Numbered from the stretch's first letter, positions 1 through 5,444 are shown. The stretch: 40,941 bases of DNA from Bacteroidales bacterium (GCA_017477465.1 JAFUVU010000035.1:1-40941), one strand, 5' to 3'. Notes: generated by a model from the sequence alone, not told the origin. Made by a program: numbers and translations.

Positions 1-100
1 AACTTATAAAACCGTTTTTCCAAAATCGCGGTTCTACGGGTGTAAAGTTAGTGATTTTCAACGAAAAAACAAAATCTTAAAAGACGGATTCACCTATTTA
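1..100. other. Left-edge AT-rich segment, no assignable gene
   Basis: This AT-rich stretch precedes the first tRNA-like repeat. A plus-strand frame is open from base 2, runs through the repeat and stops at 170-172 (about 56 codons). It could be the tail of a gene cut by the window edge, but I recognise no family in it and the frame may be fortuitous. No tRNA 5' half is visible here that would complete the tRNA fragment at 101-139. Confidence 0.25.
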
Positions 101-144
101 GGGACCAGGAGGTCGCTGGTTCAAGTCCAGTCATCCAGACAACT
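101..144 (+). repeat. tRNA 3'-half-like repeat, copy A (candidate att scar)
   Basis: This 44-bp sequence is identical to 5750-5793. It reads as the 3' part of a tRNA: an anticodon-stem 3' strand (ccagg), variable bases aggtc, a T arm (gctgg / loop / ccagt with one G-U pair) and a 3' acceptor strand (catccag) with discriminator a. No matching D arm or 5' acceptor strand lies upstream, so it is not a complete tRNA. Identity beginning in the anticodon loop and ending just after the tRNA 3' end is the usual shape of tRNA attachment cores used by tyrosine integrases. That makes an integration scar likely, but no integrase is seen in the window. The parent tRNA may be a Pro type; this is uncertain. 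Confidence 0.6.
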
Positions 145-150
145 GAAAAA

Positions 151-190
151 TGAGGCACTTACAGAAATGTAGATGCCTCAAATTTTTGTA
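151..190 (+). terminator. Rho-independent terminator after tRNA-like repeat A
   Basis: The arms tgaggca (151-157) and tgcctca (174-180) form a 7-bp hairpin followed by a T-rich run (aatttttgta). It sits 7 nt after the 44-bp repeat, as a terminator would follow a tRNA gene. Its arm sequence differs from the terminator after copy B. Confidence 0.65.
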
Positions 191-225
191 TTAGGTGTGG
201 AGCTAAAGATTTTTCATAAAACTAC

Positions 226-254
226 GGTAAATTCAAAAATTTACCTTAACTTTG
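226..254 (+). promoter_or_regulatory. abiE promoter with overlapping palindromic operator
   Basis: The Bacteroidota -7 consensus TAnnTTTG is matched exactly by TAACTTTG at 247-254, 15 nt before the abiEi start codon. Immediately upstream, ggtaaatt (226-233) and aatttacc (238-245) form a perfect 8-bp inverted repeat with a 4-nt spacer, lying in the spacer between the -33 and -7 regions. AbiEi antitoxins are known to repress their own operon by binding inverted repeats in the promoter, so this is the probable operator. The location is direct observation; the repressor contact is inference. Confidence 0.6.
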
Positions 255-269
255 TGAAAATATTAGACG

Positions 270-851
270 ATGAGTATTGAACAGCACATATCGGAGAACG
301 GCGGCAGCATCCGTGCCAAGACACTCAAAGAGCAGACCCCGAATCCCTATTACGAGCTCCGCAAGGCTATATCGGATGGAGAGGTAGTCCGCGTGAAGCG
401 GGGTGTATATATGCTTTCAGATGAACTGGCCGACACAATGATTGACATCGAGTCCATTGTCCCCGGCGGCATCCTGTGCCTTTACTCGGCCTGGGCATAC
501 TATGAAATCAGCACCCAGATTCCGACAGCTTTCTTTGTTGCGGTGGATACGCACCGACGCGTCGTGATTCCGGATTATCCGCCCGTTACGCTCTGCTACT
601 GGCAGAAGAAATACAGGGAACTCGGTGTGGTCCGCAGAGAAATATCCGGGCACAGTGTACTGATTACCGACCTGGAAAAGTCCGTCTGCGATGCGGTCAA
701 GTTCAGAAATAAAGTAGGAATCGATGTGTGTGCAGAAATCCTTCACTCATACCTTAGGCGGAAGGACAAGAGCATTTCGAAACTGATGGCTTATGCGACG
801 CAGATGCGGATTGGTGGAACCATGAAAAAGTATCTTGAAATGTGGGAATAA
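270..851 (+). CDS. abiEi: AbiEi-family type IV antitoxin / autorepressor
   Basis: The 193-residue product matches the AbiEi pattern. An N-terminal winged-helix-like region (residues about 1-55, ending VVRVKRGVYML) is followed by a C-terminal region with the typical YSAWAYYEIS and ITDLEKSVCDAV segments. In characterised systems the N-terminal domain represses the operon and the C-terminal domain neutralises the AbiEii nucleotidyltransferase without stable binding. Length fits the family (about 190-280 aa). The ATG at 270 follows a clear promoter and is the first Met. The gene is one nucleotide upstream of the toxin gene, consistent with co-transcription. It lies on the repeat-bounded island, suggesting horizontal acquisition for phage or plasmid defence. 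The assignment is by family pattern and toxin context. Confidence 0.85.
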   Translation: MSIEQHISENGGSIRAKTLKEQTPNPYYELRKAISDGEVVRVKRGVYMLSDELADTMIDIESIVPGGILCLYSAWAYYEISTQIPTAFFVAVDTHRRVVIPDYPPVTLCYWQKKYRELGVVRREISGHSVLITDLEKSVCDAVKFRNKVGIDVCAEILHSYLRRKDKSISKLMAYATQMRIGGTMKKYLEMWE

Positions 852-852
852 T

Positions 853-1725
853 ATGGCAAATGTGAAAAACTACGGCGTTTCCGTACGCGACAAACTTAAA
901 AAACTGATTGATGGCGGCACAACTTATCAACAGGTTCTTATCCGTTATATGCACGAAAGACTGCTGTACAGGCTTTCTGAAAGCAGATATCGGGATAATT
1001 TCTACCTGAAAGGCGGTGCCCTGCTGTTCGCTTATGAGCGCTTTGCGGCCAGGCCGACCATCGACATTGATTTTCTCGGGGAAAGAGTCAGCCGGGATAA
1101 AGACAATATCAAGAGGACATTTACGGAAATTCTATCTATTCCATGCGCCGAGGATGGAGTTACATTCGACACTTCCGAGGGTAGTATTACCGTCGAAGAT
1201 ATTATTCTTGAACGTGAGTATAACGGCGTAAAAGTACGTTTTACCGGTCATCTCGATACTATTGTGCAGAATCTGTCCATGGATATCGGATTCGGAGACA
1301 TCATAATTCCTCATCCCGTGGAACTCGAATATGCACCTCTGATTGAAGATATGAGCGAGTTCACGATAAATGCCTATTCCCTGGAGACCGTGGTGGCCGA
1401 AAAGTTCCAAACAATGATTGCACGTTCAGTCACGAACAGCCGCATGAAGGACTTCTACGATGTGTACACCATTCTGCAGGGAGGGAAATTGGACAAGGAA
1501 GTATTGGCGATAGCCATAAAAGATATTTTTGAAAACCGAGGTACCAGATACGAGGATAACCATCCCTTGTTTTCTGAATCATTCAAAAACAGTTCGGACA
1601 AAATGACCCAGTGGAGTGCATTCCTGAGGAAAACCAAAATCAAAAACGGGCCCTCTTTTGCTACGGTAATGGATTTAATCGGGAAAGAGTTGAAGCCCTA
1701 TTGGGACGGCTTGGAAATCAAGTAA
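853..1725 (+). CDS. abiEii: AbiEii-family nucleotidyltransferase toxin
   Basis: This 290-residue protein carries the nucleotidyltransferase signature of AbiEii/DUF1814 toxins: KGG at residues 53-55, the metal-binding DIDF (D71, D73) and a later conserved NSRMKDFYDVY segment. Members transfer nucleotides to cellular targets; the mycobacterial relatives MenT1 and MenT3 modify the 3' CCA end of tRNAs and so block translation. I chose the ATG at 853, one base after the antitoxin stop, over an in-frame TTG at 835 that overlaps abiEi. Key catalytic residues appear intact, so the toxin should be active. The tRNA array and tRNA 3'-end repeats on the same island make a tRNA target an attractive but untested idea. 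Confidence 0.85.
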   Translation: MANVKNYGVSVRDKLKKLIDGGTTYQQVLIRYMHERLLYRLSESRYRDNFYLKGGALLFAYERFAARPTIDIDFLGERVSRDKDNIKRTFTEILSIPCAEDGVTFDTSEGSITVEDIILEREYNGVKVRFTGHLDTIVQNLSMDIGFGDIIIPHPVELEYAPLIEDMSEFTINAYSLETVVAEKFQTMIARSVTNSRMKDFYDVYTILQGGKLDKEVLAIAIKDIFENRGTRYEDNHPLFSESFKNSSDKMTQWSAFLRKTKIKNGPSFATVMDLIGKELKPYWDGLEIK

Positions 1726-1730
1726 CTTGA

Positions 1731-1834
1731 GGATAGCCGGGCAGGCGGCTTTTGCCGACTGCCGGGCGGTGAGAGGTGCGGCGGTGTAGCGGAAATGGGC
1801 TTGACAGCTCTGCTGGCAAGCCGATTGGAGCGAC
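1731..1834. repeat. 104-bp two-hairpin repeat, copy 1
   Basis: This unit is repeated in the same orientation at 3304-3407 with 102 of 104 positions identical (differences at 1811 and 1824). It contains two potential hairpins. The first pairs gcag (1741-1744) and cggc (1746-1749) with gccg (1754-1757) and ctgc (1759-1762) around a TTTT loop. The second pairs ggcttg and cagc (1798-1808) with gctg and caagcc (1812-1822). It starts 5 nt after abiEii. No open frame of note is conserved. A miniature mobile element or structured RNA are both possible. Confidence 0.75.
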
Positions 1835-1840
1835 AGCCAG

Positions 1841-1871
1841 TTGCTTTTCCGCCGAAATATCAGTATCTTCG
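1841..1871 (+). promoter_or_regulatory. Candidate promoter of the nitroreductase gene
   Basis: A TTG (1841-1843) lies 20 nt before TATCTTCG (1864-1871), one mismatch from the Bacteroidota -7 box TAnnTTTG. The gene's ATG follows at 1891. The promoter begins just outside the 104-bp repeat. Confidence 0.4.
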
Positions 1872-1890
1872 TGCCAATATTGATCGAGCC

Positions 1891-2565
1891 ATGACAGAGT
1901 TTGAAGCCATCAAGGCACGGCATTCCGTGCGAAAATACACCGACAAGCCCATAGAGACCGCCAAAGTGGCGACCATCAGGATTGCCATTGAGAACATTAA
2001 TGCCGAAAGTGGTCTGAACATCCAACTGGTGCTGGATGAGCCGAAGGCCTTTTCTTCCGGCATGTGGAAGTACGGACAGTTTTCCGGCGTGAAGAATTAC
2101 TTCGTAATGGCAGGACCAAAGGGAAATGAAGCCGAAGAAAAAATCGGCTACTACGGTGAGAAACTGGTATTGCTGGCGCAGGCTTTGGGCCTTAACACCT
2201 GCTGGGTAGGCCTAACCTACAAGAAGATTCCCGGAACCTTTACTCTCAGGGACGGCGACTCCGTCCACTGTGTCATTGCGCTGGGTTACGGCACTATTCC
2301 CGGCGTGCAGCATCCCCAGAAGCCGGTGGAAAACTTCTACGAGGCCGATGGCGTTCCCCCTCAGTGGTTCATGGACGGCATGGACGCGGCTCTTCTGGCC
2401 CCTACCGCCATCAATCAGCAGAAGTTCAAATTCATCCTGCATGAGGGAAACAAGGTTGAAACAAAGACGCTCTTCTCCATGGCCGGTTACACCAATATTG
2501 ACCTGGGTATCGTGAAATACCACTTTGAGGTAGCTGCCGGAAAAGAAAACTTTACCTGGTTGTAA
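1891..2565 (+). CDS. Nitroreductase family protein (TM1586-like)
   Basis: The 224-residue product starts with the nitroreductase hallmark ARHSVRKYTDKPIE (residues about 8-21), which contacts FMN phosphate in this fold. It continues with a GLNTCWVGLTYKK region and a second-half APTAINQQKF segment, the arrangement of the TM1586-type nitroreductases in which two half-domains are fused. It probably uses FMN and NAD(P)H to reduce small molecules; the substrate cannot be read. I chose ATG 1891 because an upstream in-frame ATG at 1795 would translate the 104-bp repeat and bypass the promoter. It converges on the flavodoxin-fold oxidoreductase gene 17 nt away, so two flavoenzymes sit between the repeat copies. 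Confidence 0.8.
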   Translation: MTEFEAIKARHSVRKYTDKPIETAKVATIRIAIENINAESGLNIQLVLDEPKAFSSGMWKYGQFSGVKNYFVMAGPKGNEAEEKIGYYGEKLVLLAQALGLNTCWVGLTYKKIPGTFTLRDGDSVHCVIALGYGTIPGVQHPQKPVENFYEADGVPPQWFMDGMDAALLAPTAINQQKFKFILHEGNKVETKTLFSMAGYTNIDLGIVKYHFEVAAGKENFTWL

Positions 2566-2582
2566 AGAAACCTGCCAAATAA

Positions 2583-3161
2583 TCACCAAATTTTTGCCAG
2601 GTCGAGGCCTTCGTCTATCGTGGAATTGATTTGCAGGTTCAGTTCTTCCTCAGACATGTAATCTGTGTTGTGCACGTCCAGAACGGTCATTTCTCCCAGA
2701 TTCCATAATACTCCCAGGGCTCTCAGGTACGGCGAGCCTTGGTCCAGAAAGCTTCCTGTGGGAATATCCATTCCACGTGTGGTGATATAGAGGACCTTGG
2801 GAGCCTTGCAGAGGCCGACGCAGGTTTTTCCGTTGTCCGTAAAGGTAATATCATAGAGCGAAGTCTGCTCGAAGAAGCACTTCAGAACCGCCGGGAAACT
2901 CATGTCCCAGAACGGCGCTGCAATGAGGATGCGGTCGGCTTTGGCAATCGCCATCGCCGCCTCTTTGGCCCAGGCCGGGATTTCACCAAGCCCACGTTCC
3001 TCAAAAAGGCCGGGATTGAGTGGAACGATGTCCATCTCCGGCAGGTCGTACCTGGTGAGCTTGTACCTCTTGGACAGCGCCTCAATAATTGGTTCTGCAA
3101 TCCTGAGGGTCCGGGAATCCGACTGACGCACACAAGCGTCAATGACTACAAGCGATTTCAT
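2583..3161 (-). CDS. NAD(P)H-dependent flavodoxin-fold oxidoreductase (AzoR/NQO-like)
   Basis: The 192-residue protein has a Rossmann-like flavodoxin fold beginning MKSLVVIDACVRQSDSRT, whose S-D-S-R-T segment matches the flavin phosphate loop. A conserved APFWDMSFPAVLKCFFEQ stretch (about residues 82-99) corresponds to the FMN-binding and dimer region of azoreductases. Length fits AzoR-type FMN-dependent NAD(P)H azoreductases or quinone reductases. The native substrate is unknown; reduction of quinones or electrophiles is likely. The start codon overlaps the stop of an upstream 33-codon ORF as ATGA, so translation may be coupled. The gene converges on the nitroreductase gene inside the repeat-flanked cassette. 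Confidence 0.8.
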   Translation of the reverse strand: MKSLVVIDACVRQSDSRTLRIAEPIIEALSKRYKLTRYDLPEMDIVPLNPGLFEERGLGEIPAWAKEAAMAIAKADRILIAAPFWDMSFPAVLKCFFEQTSLYDITFTDNGKTCVGLCKAPKVLYITTRGMDIPTGSFLDQGSPYLRALGVLWNLGEMTVLDVHNTDYMSEEELNLQINSTIDEGLDLAKIW

Positions 3162-3259
3162 TTCTTGTAACTGTCTTTGGTGATGATGGGTTTGCCGTCG
3201 GCATCGGTCATGAGGCTGAGGCCTTCCTTTTCCTTGATATCAAATCTGTCTTTTGCCAT
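3158..3259 (-). CDS. 33-residue small protein coupled to the oxidoreductase
   Basis: A 34-codon frame on the minus strand encodes a hydrophilic charged peptide beginning MAKDRFDIKEKEGLSL and ending TKDSYKK. Its TGA (3158-3160) overlaps the ATG (3159-3161) of the downstream oxidoreductase gene as ATGA, a typical translational-coupling junction. A strong -7 box (TAACTTTG, 3286-3279) lies about 20 nt upstream of its start. There is no signal peptide or membrane segment, and I recognise no family. It could be a real small protein or a leader peptide controlling the next gene. Confidence 0.55.
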   Translation of the reverse strand: MAKDRFDIKEKEGLSLMTDADGKPIITKDSYKK

Positions 3260-3278
3260 AATGCGAAGTATTTGTGCC

Positions 3279-3286
3279 CAAAGTTA
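3279..3286 (-). promoter_or_regulatory. -7 box for the small ORF and oxidoreductase
   Basis: Read on the minus strand, 3286-3279 is TAACTTTG, an exact TAnnTTTG match. The small ORF starts at 3259, which leaves a leader of about 10-15 nt. A clear -33 element is not visible; that region falls at the edge of the 104-bp repeat copy 2. Confidence 0.5.
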
Positions 3287-3303
3287 CACATTTTCTGCGA
3301 GAC

Positions 3304-3407
3304 GGATAGCCGGGCAGGCGGCTTTTGCCGACTGCCGGGCGGTGAGAGGTGCGGCGGTGTAGCGGAAATGGGCTTGACAGCTCCGCTGGCAAGCCGGTTG
3401 GAGCGAC
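3304..3407. repeat. 104-bp two-hairpin repeat, copy 2
   Basis: Second copy of the repeat at 1731-1834, same orientation and 102/104 identical. Both hairpins are preserved. One difference lies in the loop of hairpin 2 and the other lies outside its stem, so the structures are unaffected. The two copies bracket the nitroreductase and oxidoreductase genes, so recombination between them could delete or duplicate that pair. Confidence 0.75.
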
Positions 3408-3463
3408 CTTAGGGAAACAAACGGGATGGTTTTTGCATCTATAAGGTCGTAACCCCAAAAGTT

Positions 3464-3751
3464 ATGAAACCGAAAAAGAAAATGAAGAAACTGCGGATTA
3501 CGGAGGCGGACTTTTTGCTCGCCCAACGCAGGGCGGCAAGGCTCGAAGAGATTGCCGAGCATGGACGGCCGGTTTCATTCAGAAAGGCTGTGCACAAATC
3601 TAAGAAGGTCTATGACCGCAAACACGTAAAGAAGGCAGGCATCAATTCCGATGACCTGCCTTCTGTTGCAAATGACATATGCGAGCTCTGGCAGTGCCAA
3701 AACTCTACGACCGTATTGCAAATTGTTTCGTCATCAAGGCCTTCGTCGTAG
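3464..3751 (+). CDS. Small basic hypothetical protein, probably altered at its C-terminus
   Basis: The 95-residue frame opens with a lysine-rich segment and MKKLRITEADFLLAQRRAA, followed by a PVSFRKAVHKSKKVYDRK motif and INSDDLPS near residue 65. This resembles a family of short basic Bacteroidales proteins of unknown function that I recall ending near the DDLPS position. After that point (about base 3664) the frame continues for some 29 codons, overlapping the opposite-strand ORF at 3610-3792, and looks unlike the rest. A 10-bp inverted repeat (3630-3639 with 3655-3664) spans exactly the AGINSDDLPS codons, as if the gene's terminator once began there and its T-run was lost. Function is unknown. 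Confidence 0.5.
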   Translation: MKPKKKMKKLRITEADFLLAQRRAARLEEIAEHGRPVSFRKAVHKSKKVYDRKHVKKAGINSDDLPSVANDICELWQCQNSTTVLQIVSSSRPSS

Positions 3752-3792
3752 AGGGCACCGACAAGGTCAATGATATGCTGCGACAGCTCCAT
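3610..3792 (-). CDS. Small hypothetical protein overlapping the convergent ORF
   Basis: The 60-residue frame starts MELSQHIIDLVGALYDEGLD and continues with an acidic, helix-prone segment up to VEFWHCQ. Its last 25 or so residues are antisense to the convergent gene at 3464-3751 and lack that character, so the real 3' end may be lost or the ORF may be only partly genuine. I use the ATG at 3792 rather than an upstream alternative start. I do not recognise a family. Acidic small proteins of this size are sometimes antitoxins, but nothing here proves that. Confidence 0.35.
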   Translation of the reverse strand: MELSQHIIDLVGALYDEGLDDETICNTVVEFWHCQSSHMSFATEGRSSELMPAFFTCLRS

Positions 3793-3825
3793 GGCACAAA
3801 AGTAATAAGATAGAGTGATCCGTTC

Positions 3826-3847
3826 AAATCTCTGCAAGTCTTGCAGA
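3826..3847. repeat. 22-bp palindrome-containing repeat, left copy
   Basis: aaatc followed by the 17-bp palindrome tctgcaag-t-cttgcaga (3831-3847). The same 22 bases, with only the central base changed, recur at 5124-5145 in the same orientation. The two copies bracket the hypothetical gene at 3850-4407 and the tRNA array. The left copy lies directly after the stop of that gene but has no T-run, so it is not a classic terminator. Confidence 0.6.
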
Positions 3848-3849
3848 CT

Positions 3850-4407
3850 TTATGCAGGCATGGAGACTAGATTTCTGGGCACAGCAATCCTGTATACATT
3901 ATCTCTACCCCTGATGATAGCATATTGCTCGGCCGCAATCTTCCCTACCTTCTCCACCAGTTTCCGCTTGATTCTGGAAATATTGGTTTGCAATGTCGCT
4001 CTGGAGTCATCGCAAAGCGCGTCCACTGCGGCCTCAATCTGGTCTGGGTTAACGTAGATAGTCTGTGCCTTATATATGTCGCAGAGTTCGTCATAGTACA
4101 TCCAGATATCGTCTGGTGAAATCCCGTCGGTATATTTCAAGAGGAGGGTGTAAAGGGTCCGCTCCATCGGATTCAGGTAGATTTTCACATCTCCGTAATC
4201 CGGTAGAGACAGGATTCCTTTGTTGTCCAAGAGAATTTTTCCAGGACCGTCCCTTTTTACAAGGAAATCTATAGCATCGTCGCTGAGTCCTCGCGCCCGA
4301 AGGTCTTTTAAAAGGTCTTTGACCGCGAGGACAAGGGCTTTGGTATCGTCATCAAGCACTATCTTGTCCATGATATGGGTGTGCCATGCCGGCACGATTT
4401 TGCGCAT
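3850..4407 (-). CDS. Hypothetical protein with possible C-terminal winged helix
   Basis: The 185-residue product is soluble and mixed-charge, with no signal peptide. Its middle (MERTLYTLLLKYTDGISPDD) and C-terminal part (NISRIKRKLVEKVGKIAAEQ, then RDNVYRI) resemble the layout of a response-regulator type winged-helix effector domain, where a helix rich in Arg/Lys precedes a tyrosine-containing beta hairpin. No receiver motif is seen. An alternative start at 4371 (MDKIVLDDD) would give 174 residues and looks at least as natural. It precedes nothing on its strand except the small ORF at 3792. DNA binding is a guess from pattern only. Bases 4408-4629 upstream hold no gene that I can see. Confidence 0.6.
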   Translation of the reverse strand: MRKIVPAWHTHIMDKIVLDDDTKALVLAVKDLLKDLRARGLSDDAIDFLVKRDGPGKILLDNKGILSLPDYGDVKIYLNPMERTLYTLLLKYTDGISPDDIWMYYDELCDIYKAQTIYVNPDQIEAAVDALCDDSRATLQTNISRIKRKLVEKVGKIAAEQYAIIRGRDNVYRIAVPRNLVSMPA

Positions 4408-4629
4408 TGCGCGCTGTTAAGATGATGGATTTGGTCCTGAGAACGGCAGGACTGCCGGTGCGAATTAGCTGCGCTCGTGATGCGTTGTAAATCGCTGCTC
4501 GTGACGATTTTCACATGCGGATACGGCACAGCCGGCGAAGCCTGTGAAGGTACGCCAACATGTTGTGTAGATTGTCGTCTGTGCCATATCCATAATGGTT
4601 TTGCGTTGCAAATTTAGCATTTTTTTTCG

Positions 4630-4702
4630 AGCCTCCAACAGGAATCGAACCTGTAACCCTCTGCTTACAAGGCAGATGCTCTACCGATTGAGCTAAAGAG
4701 GC
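4630..4702 (-). tRNA. tRNA-Thr (anticodon TGT)
   Basis: The minus strand folds as a cloverleaf: acceptor gcctctt / tggaggc with discriminator T, D stem gctc/gagc, anticodon stem tctgc/gcaga with loop cttgtaa (anticodon TGT), and T stem acagg/cctgt. Acceptor position 7-66 is a T-T mismatch, slightly unusual. CCA is not encoded. It is the last gene of the array. Confidence 0.9.
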
Positions 4703-4707
4703 GTTTG

Positions 4708-4779
4708 AGCCCGGAGGGAGATTCGAACTCCCGCGTGTCGGTTTTGCAGACCGATATGTTACCACTTCACCATCCGAGC
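4708..4779 (-). tRNA. tRNA-Cys (anticodon GCA)
   Basis: Acceptor gctcgga pairs with tccgggc (one G-T pair) and the discriminator is T, as expected for cysteine. The anticodon stem tcggt/accga encloses loop ctgcaaa with anticodon GCA. It lies 5 nt from tRNA-Thr. Confidence 0.9.
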
Positions 4780-4784
4780 GTTTG

Positions 4785-4855
4785 CAGAAGCAGAAAGAGT
4801 CGAACTCTCATCTGCGGTTTTGGAGACCGCCATGCTGCCATTGCACCATGCTTCC
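4785..4855 (-). tRNA. tRNA-Trp (anticodon CCA)
   Basis: Acceptor ggaagca pairs with tgcttct, and the discriminator G is as expected for tryptophan. The anticodon stem gcggt/accgc encloses loop ctccaaa (anticodon CCA). The first acceptor pair is a G-T wobble, whereas bacterial tRNA-Trp normally has A-T. In many Bacteroidota the housekeeping tRNA-Trp lies beside tuf and secE, so this copy may be additional; that needs the rest of the genome. Confidence 0.88.
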
Positions 4856-4862
4856 ATATTCG

Positions 4863-4909
4863 GGCGGGCAAAGGGCTTCGAACCCTTGACCTCCGGAGCT
4901 ACATTCCGG
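4863..4909 (-). pseudogene. Degenerate tRNA remnant in the array
   Basis: Only 66 nt separate tRNA-Glu(TTC) from tRNA-Trp, and they hold the 3' two-thirds of a tRNA. There is an anticodon-arm-like hairpin (ccgga / loop atgtagc / tccgg, GTA in the anticodon position), variable bases aggtc, a T stem aaggg/ccctt and a 3' acceptor-like strand tgcccgc. The 5' acceptor strand and D arm are absent. The T loop (ttcgaag) has G at position 60, where a pyrimidine is usual. A bacterial tRNA-Tyr would have a long variable arm, so the identity is unclear and decay is likely. Confidence 0.55.
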
Positions 4910-4921
4910 GCTCCATTTTTG

Positions 4922-4996
4922 TCGCGCCGACGGGGTTCGAACCCGTAAGTCTTCACCGTGAAAGGGTGACGTCCTGACCTGTTAGACGACAGCGCG
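4922..4996 (-). tRNA. tRNA-Glu (anticodon TTC)
   Basis: Acceptor cgcgctg/cggcgcg with discriminator A, D stem gtct/ggac, anticodon stem tcacc/ggtga with loop ctttcac (anticodon TTC), T stem acggg/cccgt. All stems pair well. Confidence 0.92.
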
Positions 4997-5001
4997 AATT
5001 G

Positions 5002-5076
5002 TACTCCTGAGCAGAATCGAACTGCTATCTTCACCTTGAGAGGGTGACCACCTAAACCAATTAGTAAGACAGGAGC
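5002..5076 (-). tRNA. tRNA-Glu-like (anticodon CTC)
   Basis: Acceptor gctcctg pairs with caggagt (first pair G-T), discriminator A. The anticodon stem tcacc/ggtga encloses loop ctctcaa with anticodon CTC, and the T stem is agcag/ctgct. The D stem pairs poorly in the standard register and requires a shifted ctta/tagg pairing. Charging with glutamate is inferred from the anticodon only. First gene after the array promoter. Confidence 0.8.
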
Positions 5077-5094
5077 ATTTCCTCAATTGCATTG

Positions 5095-5102
5095 CAAAGG
5101 TA
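5095..5102 (-). promoter_or_regulatory. -7 box of the tRNA array promoter
   Basis: On the minus strand 5102-5095 reads TACCTTTG, an exact TAnnTTTG match, 18 nt upstream of the first tRNA 5' end. This suggests a single transcript for all six tRNA units. No convincing -33 element was found. Confidence 0.5.
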
Positions 5103-5123
5103 AGCAGGCTATTTCATACTAAG

Positions 5124-5145
5124 AAATCTCTGCAAGACTTGCAGA
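5124..5145. repeat. 22-bp palindrome-containing repeat, right copy
   Basis: aaatc plus tctgcaag-a-cttgcaga (palindrome at 5129-5145), matching 3826-3847 except for the central base. A further half-site-like cttgcag follows at 5149-5155. It sits just upstream of the tRNA promoter on the minus strand, so it could be an operator as well as a cassette boundary. Confidence 0.6.
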
Positions 5146-5266
5146 AATCTTGCAGCGTAGTTCGTCAAAACTTAGGAATCGGCGCTGGAAAAATTCCGAT
5201 AAAGCGCTGATAGACAGACGCGTTCTCAAATCGAAACATCTGTCTACAATAAGAATACATCATTTT

Positions 5267-5444
5267 TATCTTTGACAATAAACCTTTAGATGCTTGGATT
5301 CTACCCGTTTGTTTATTATCTTTATCATGTTTAATATTTTTAAACAAAAGTTTGCGATGAACATAAGAGACGAAGAAATAGTCCGCACGGCGTTATTCCA
5401 GTTGCTGCCCACTGGCAGGCCTCACCGGTGGACCTGCCTTTTTT
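5267..5444 (+). ncRNA. Candidate short transcript (promoter to terminator), function unknown
   Basis: In the gene-free stretch 5146-5443, TATCTTTG at 5267-5274 is an exact -7 box and the only clear downstream signal on that strand is the terminator ending at 5444. This defines a transcript of about 160 nt. It includes a small hairpin (tgtttaa/ttaaaca near 5328-5346) and a 38-codon frame beginning MNIRDEEIVRTALFQLLP at 5357, whose 3' part runs through the terminator. It could be a small RNA, or the stump of a truncated gene. No -33 element is visible, and I recognise no RNA family. Confidence 0.25.
5414..5444 (+). terminator. Rho-independent terminator
   Basis: ggcagg (5414-5419) pairs with cctgcc (5433-5438), with an inner caccggtg palindrome, followed directly by six T residues (5439-5444). 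The T-run touches the stop codon of the minus-strand gene fragment, but the orientation terminates plus-strand transcription. Confidence 0.75.

Noticed and set aside
101-139. Functional tRNA gene at the left edge
   Set aside because: Only the 3' half is present; no D arm or 5' acceptor strand pairs with it, and the same is true of the second copy.
1891-3161. Nitroreductase and oxidoreductase as one operon
   Set aside because: They are convergent on opposite strands, so they cannot share a transcript.
4511-5034. Open frames over the tRNA array on both strands
   Set aside because: They are typical spurious translations of tRNA genes.
5165-5347. 60-residue minus-strand ORF
   Set aside because: No recognisable motif, AT-rich spacer composition, and it opposes a predicted plus-strand promoter; considered noise.
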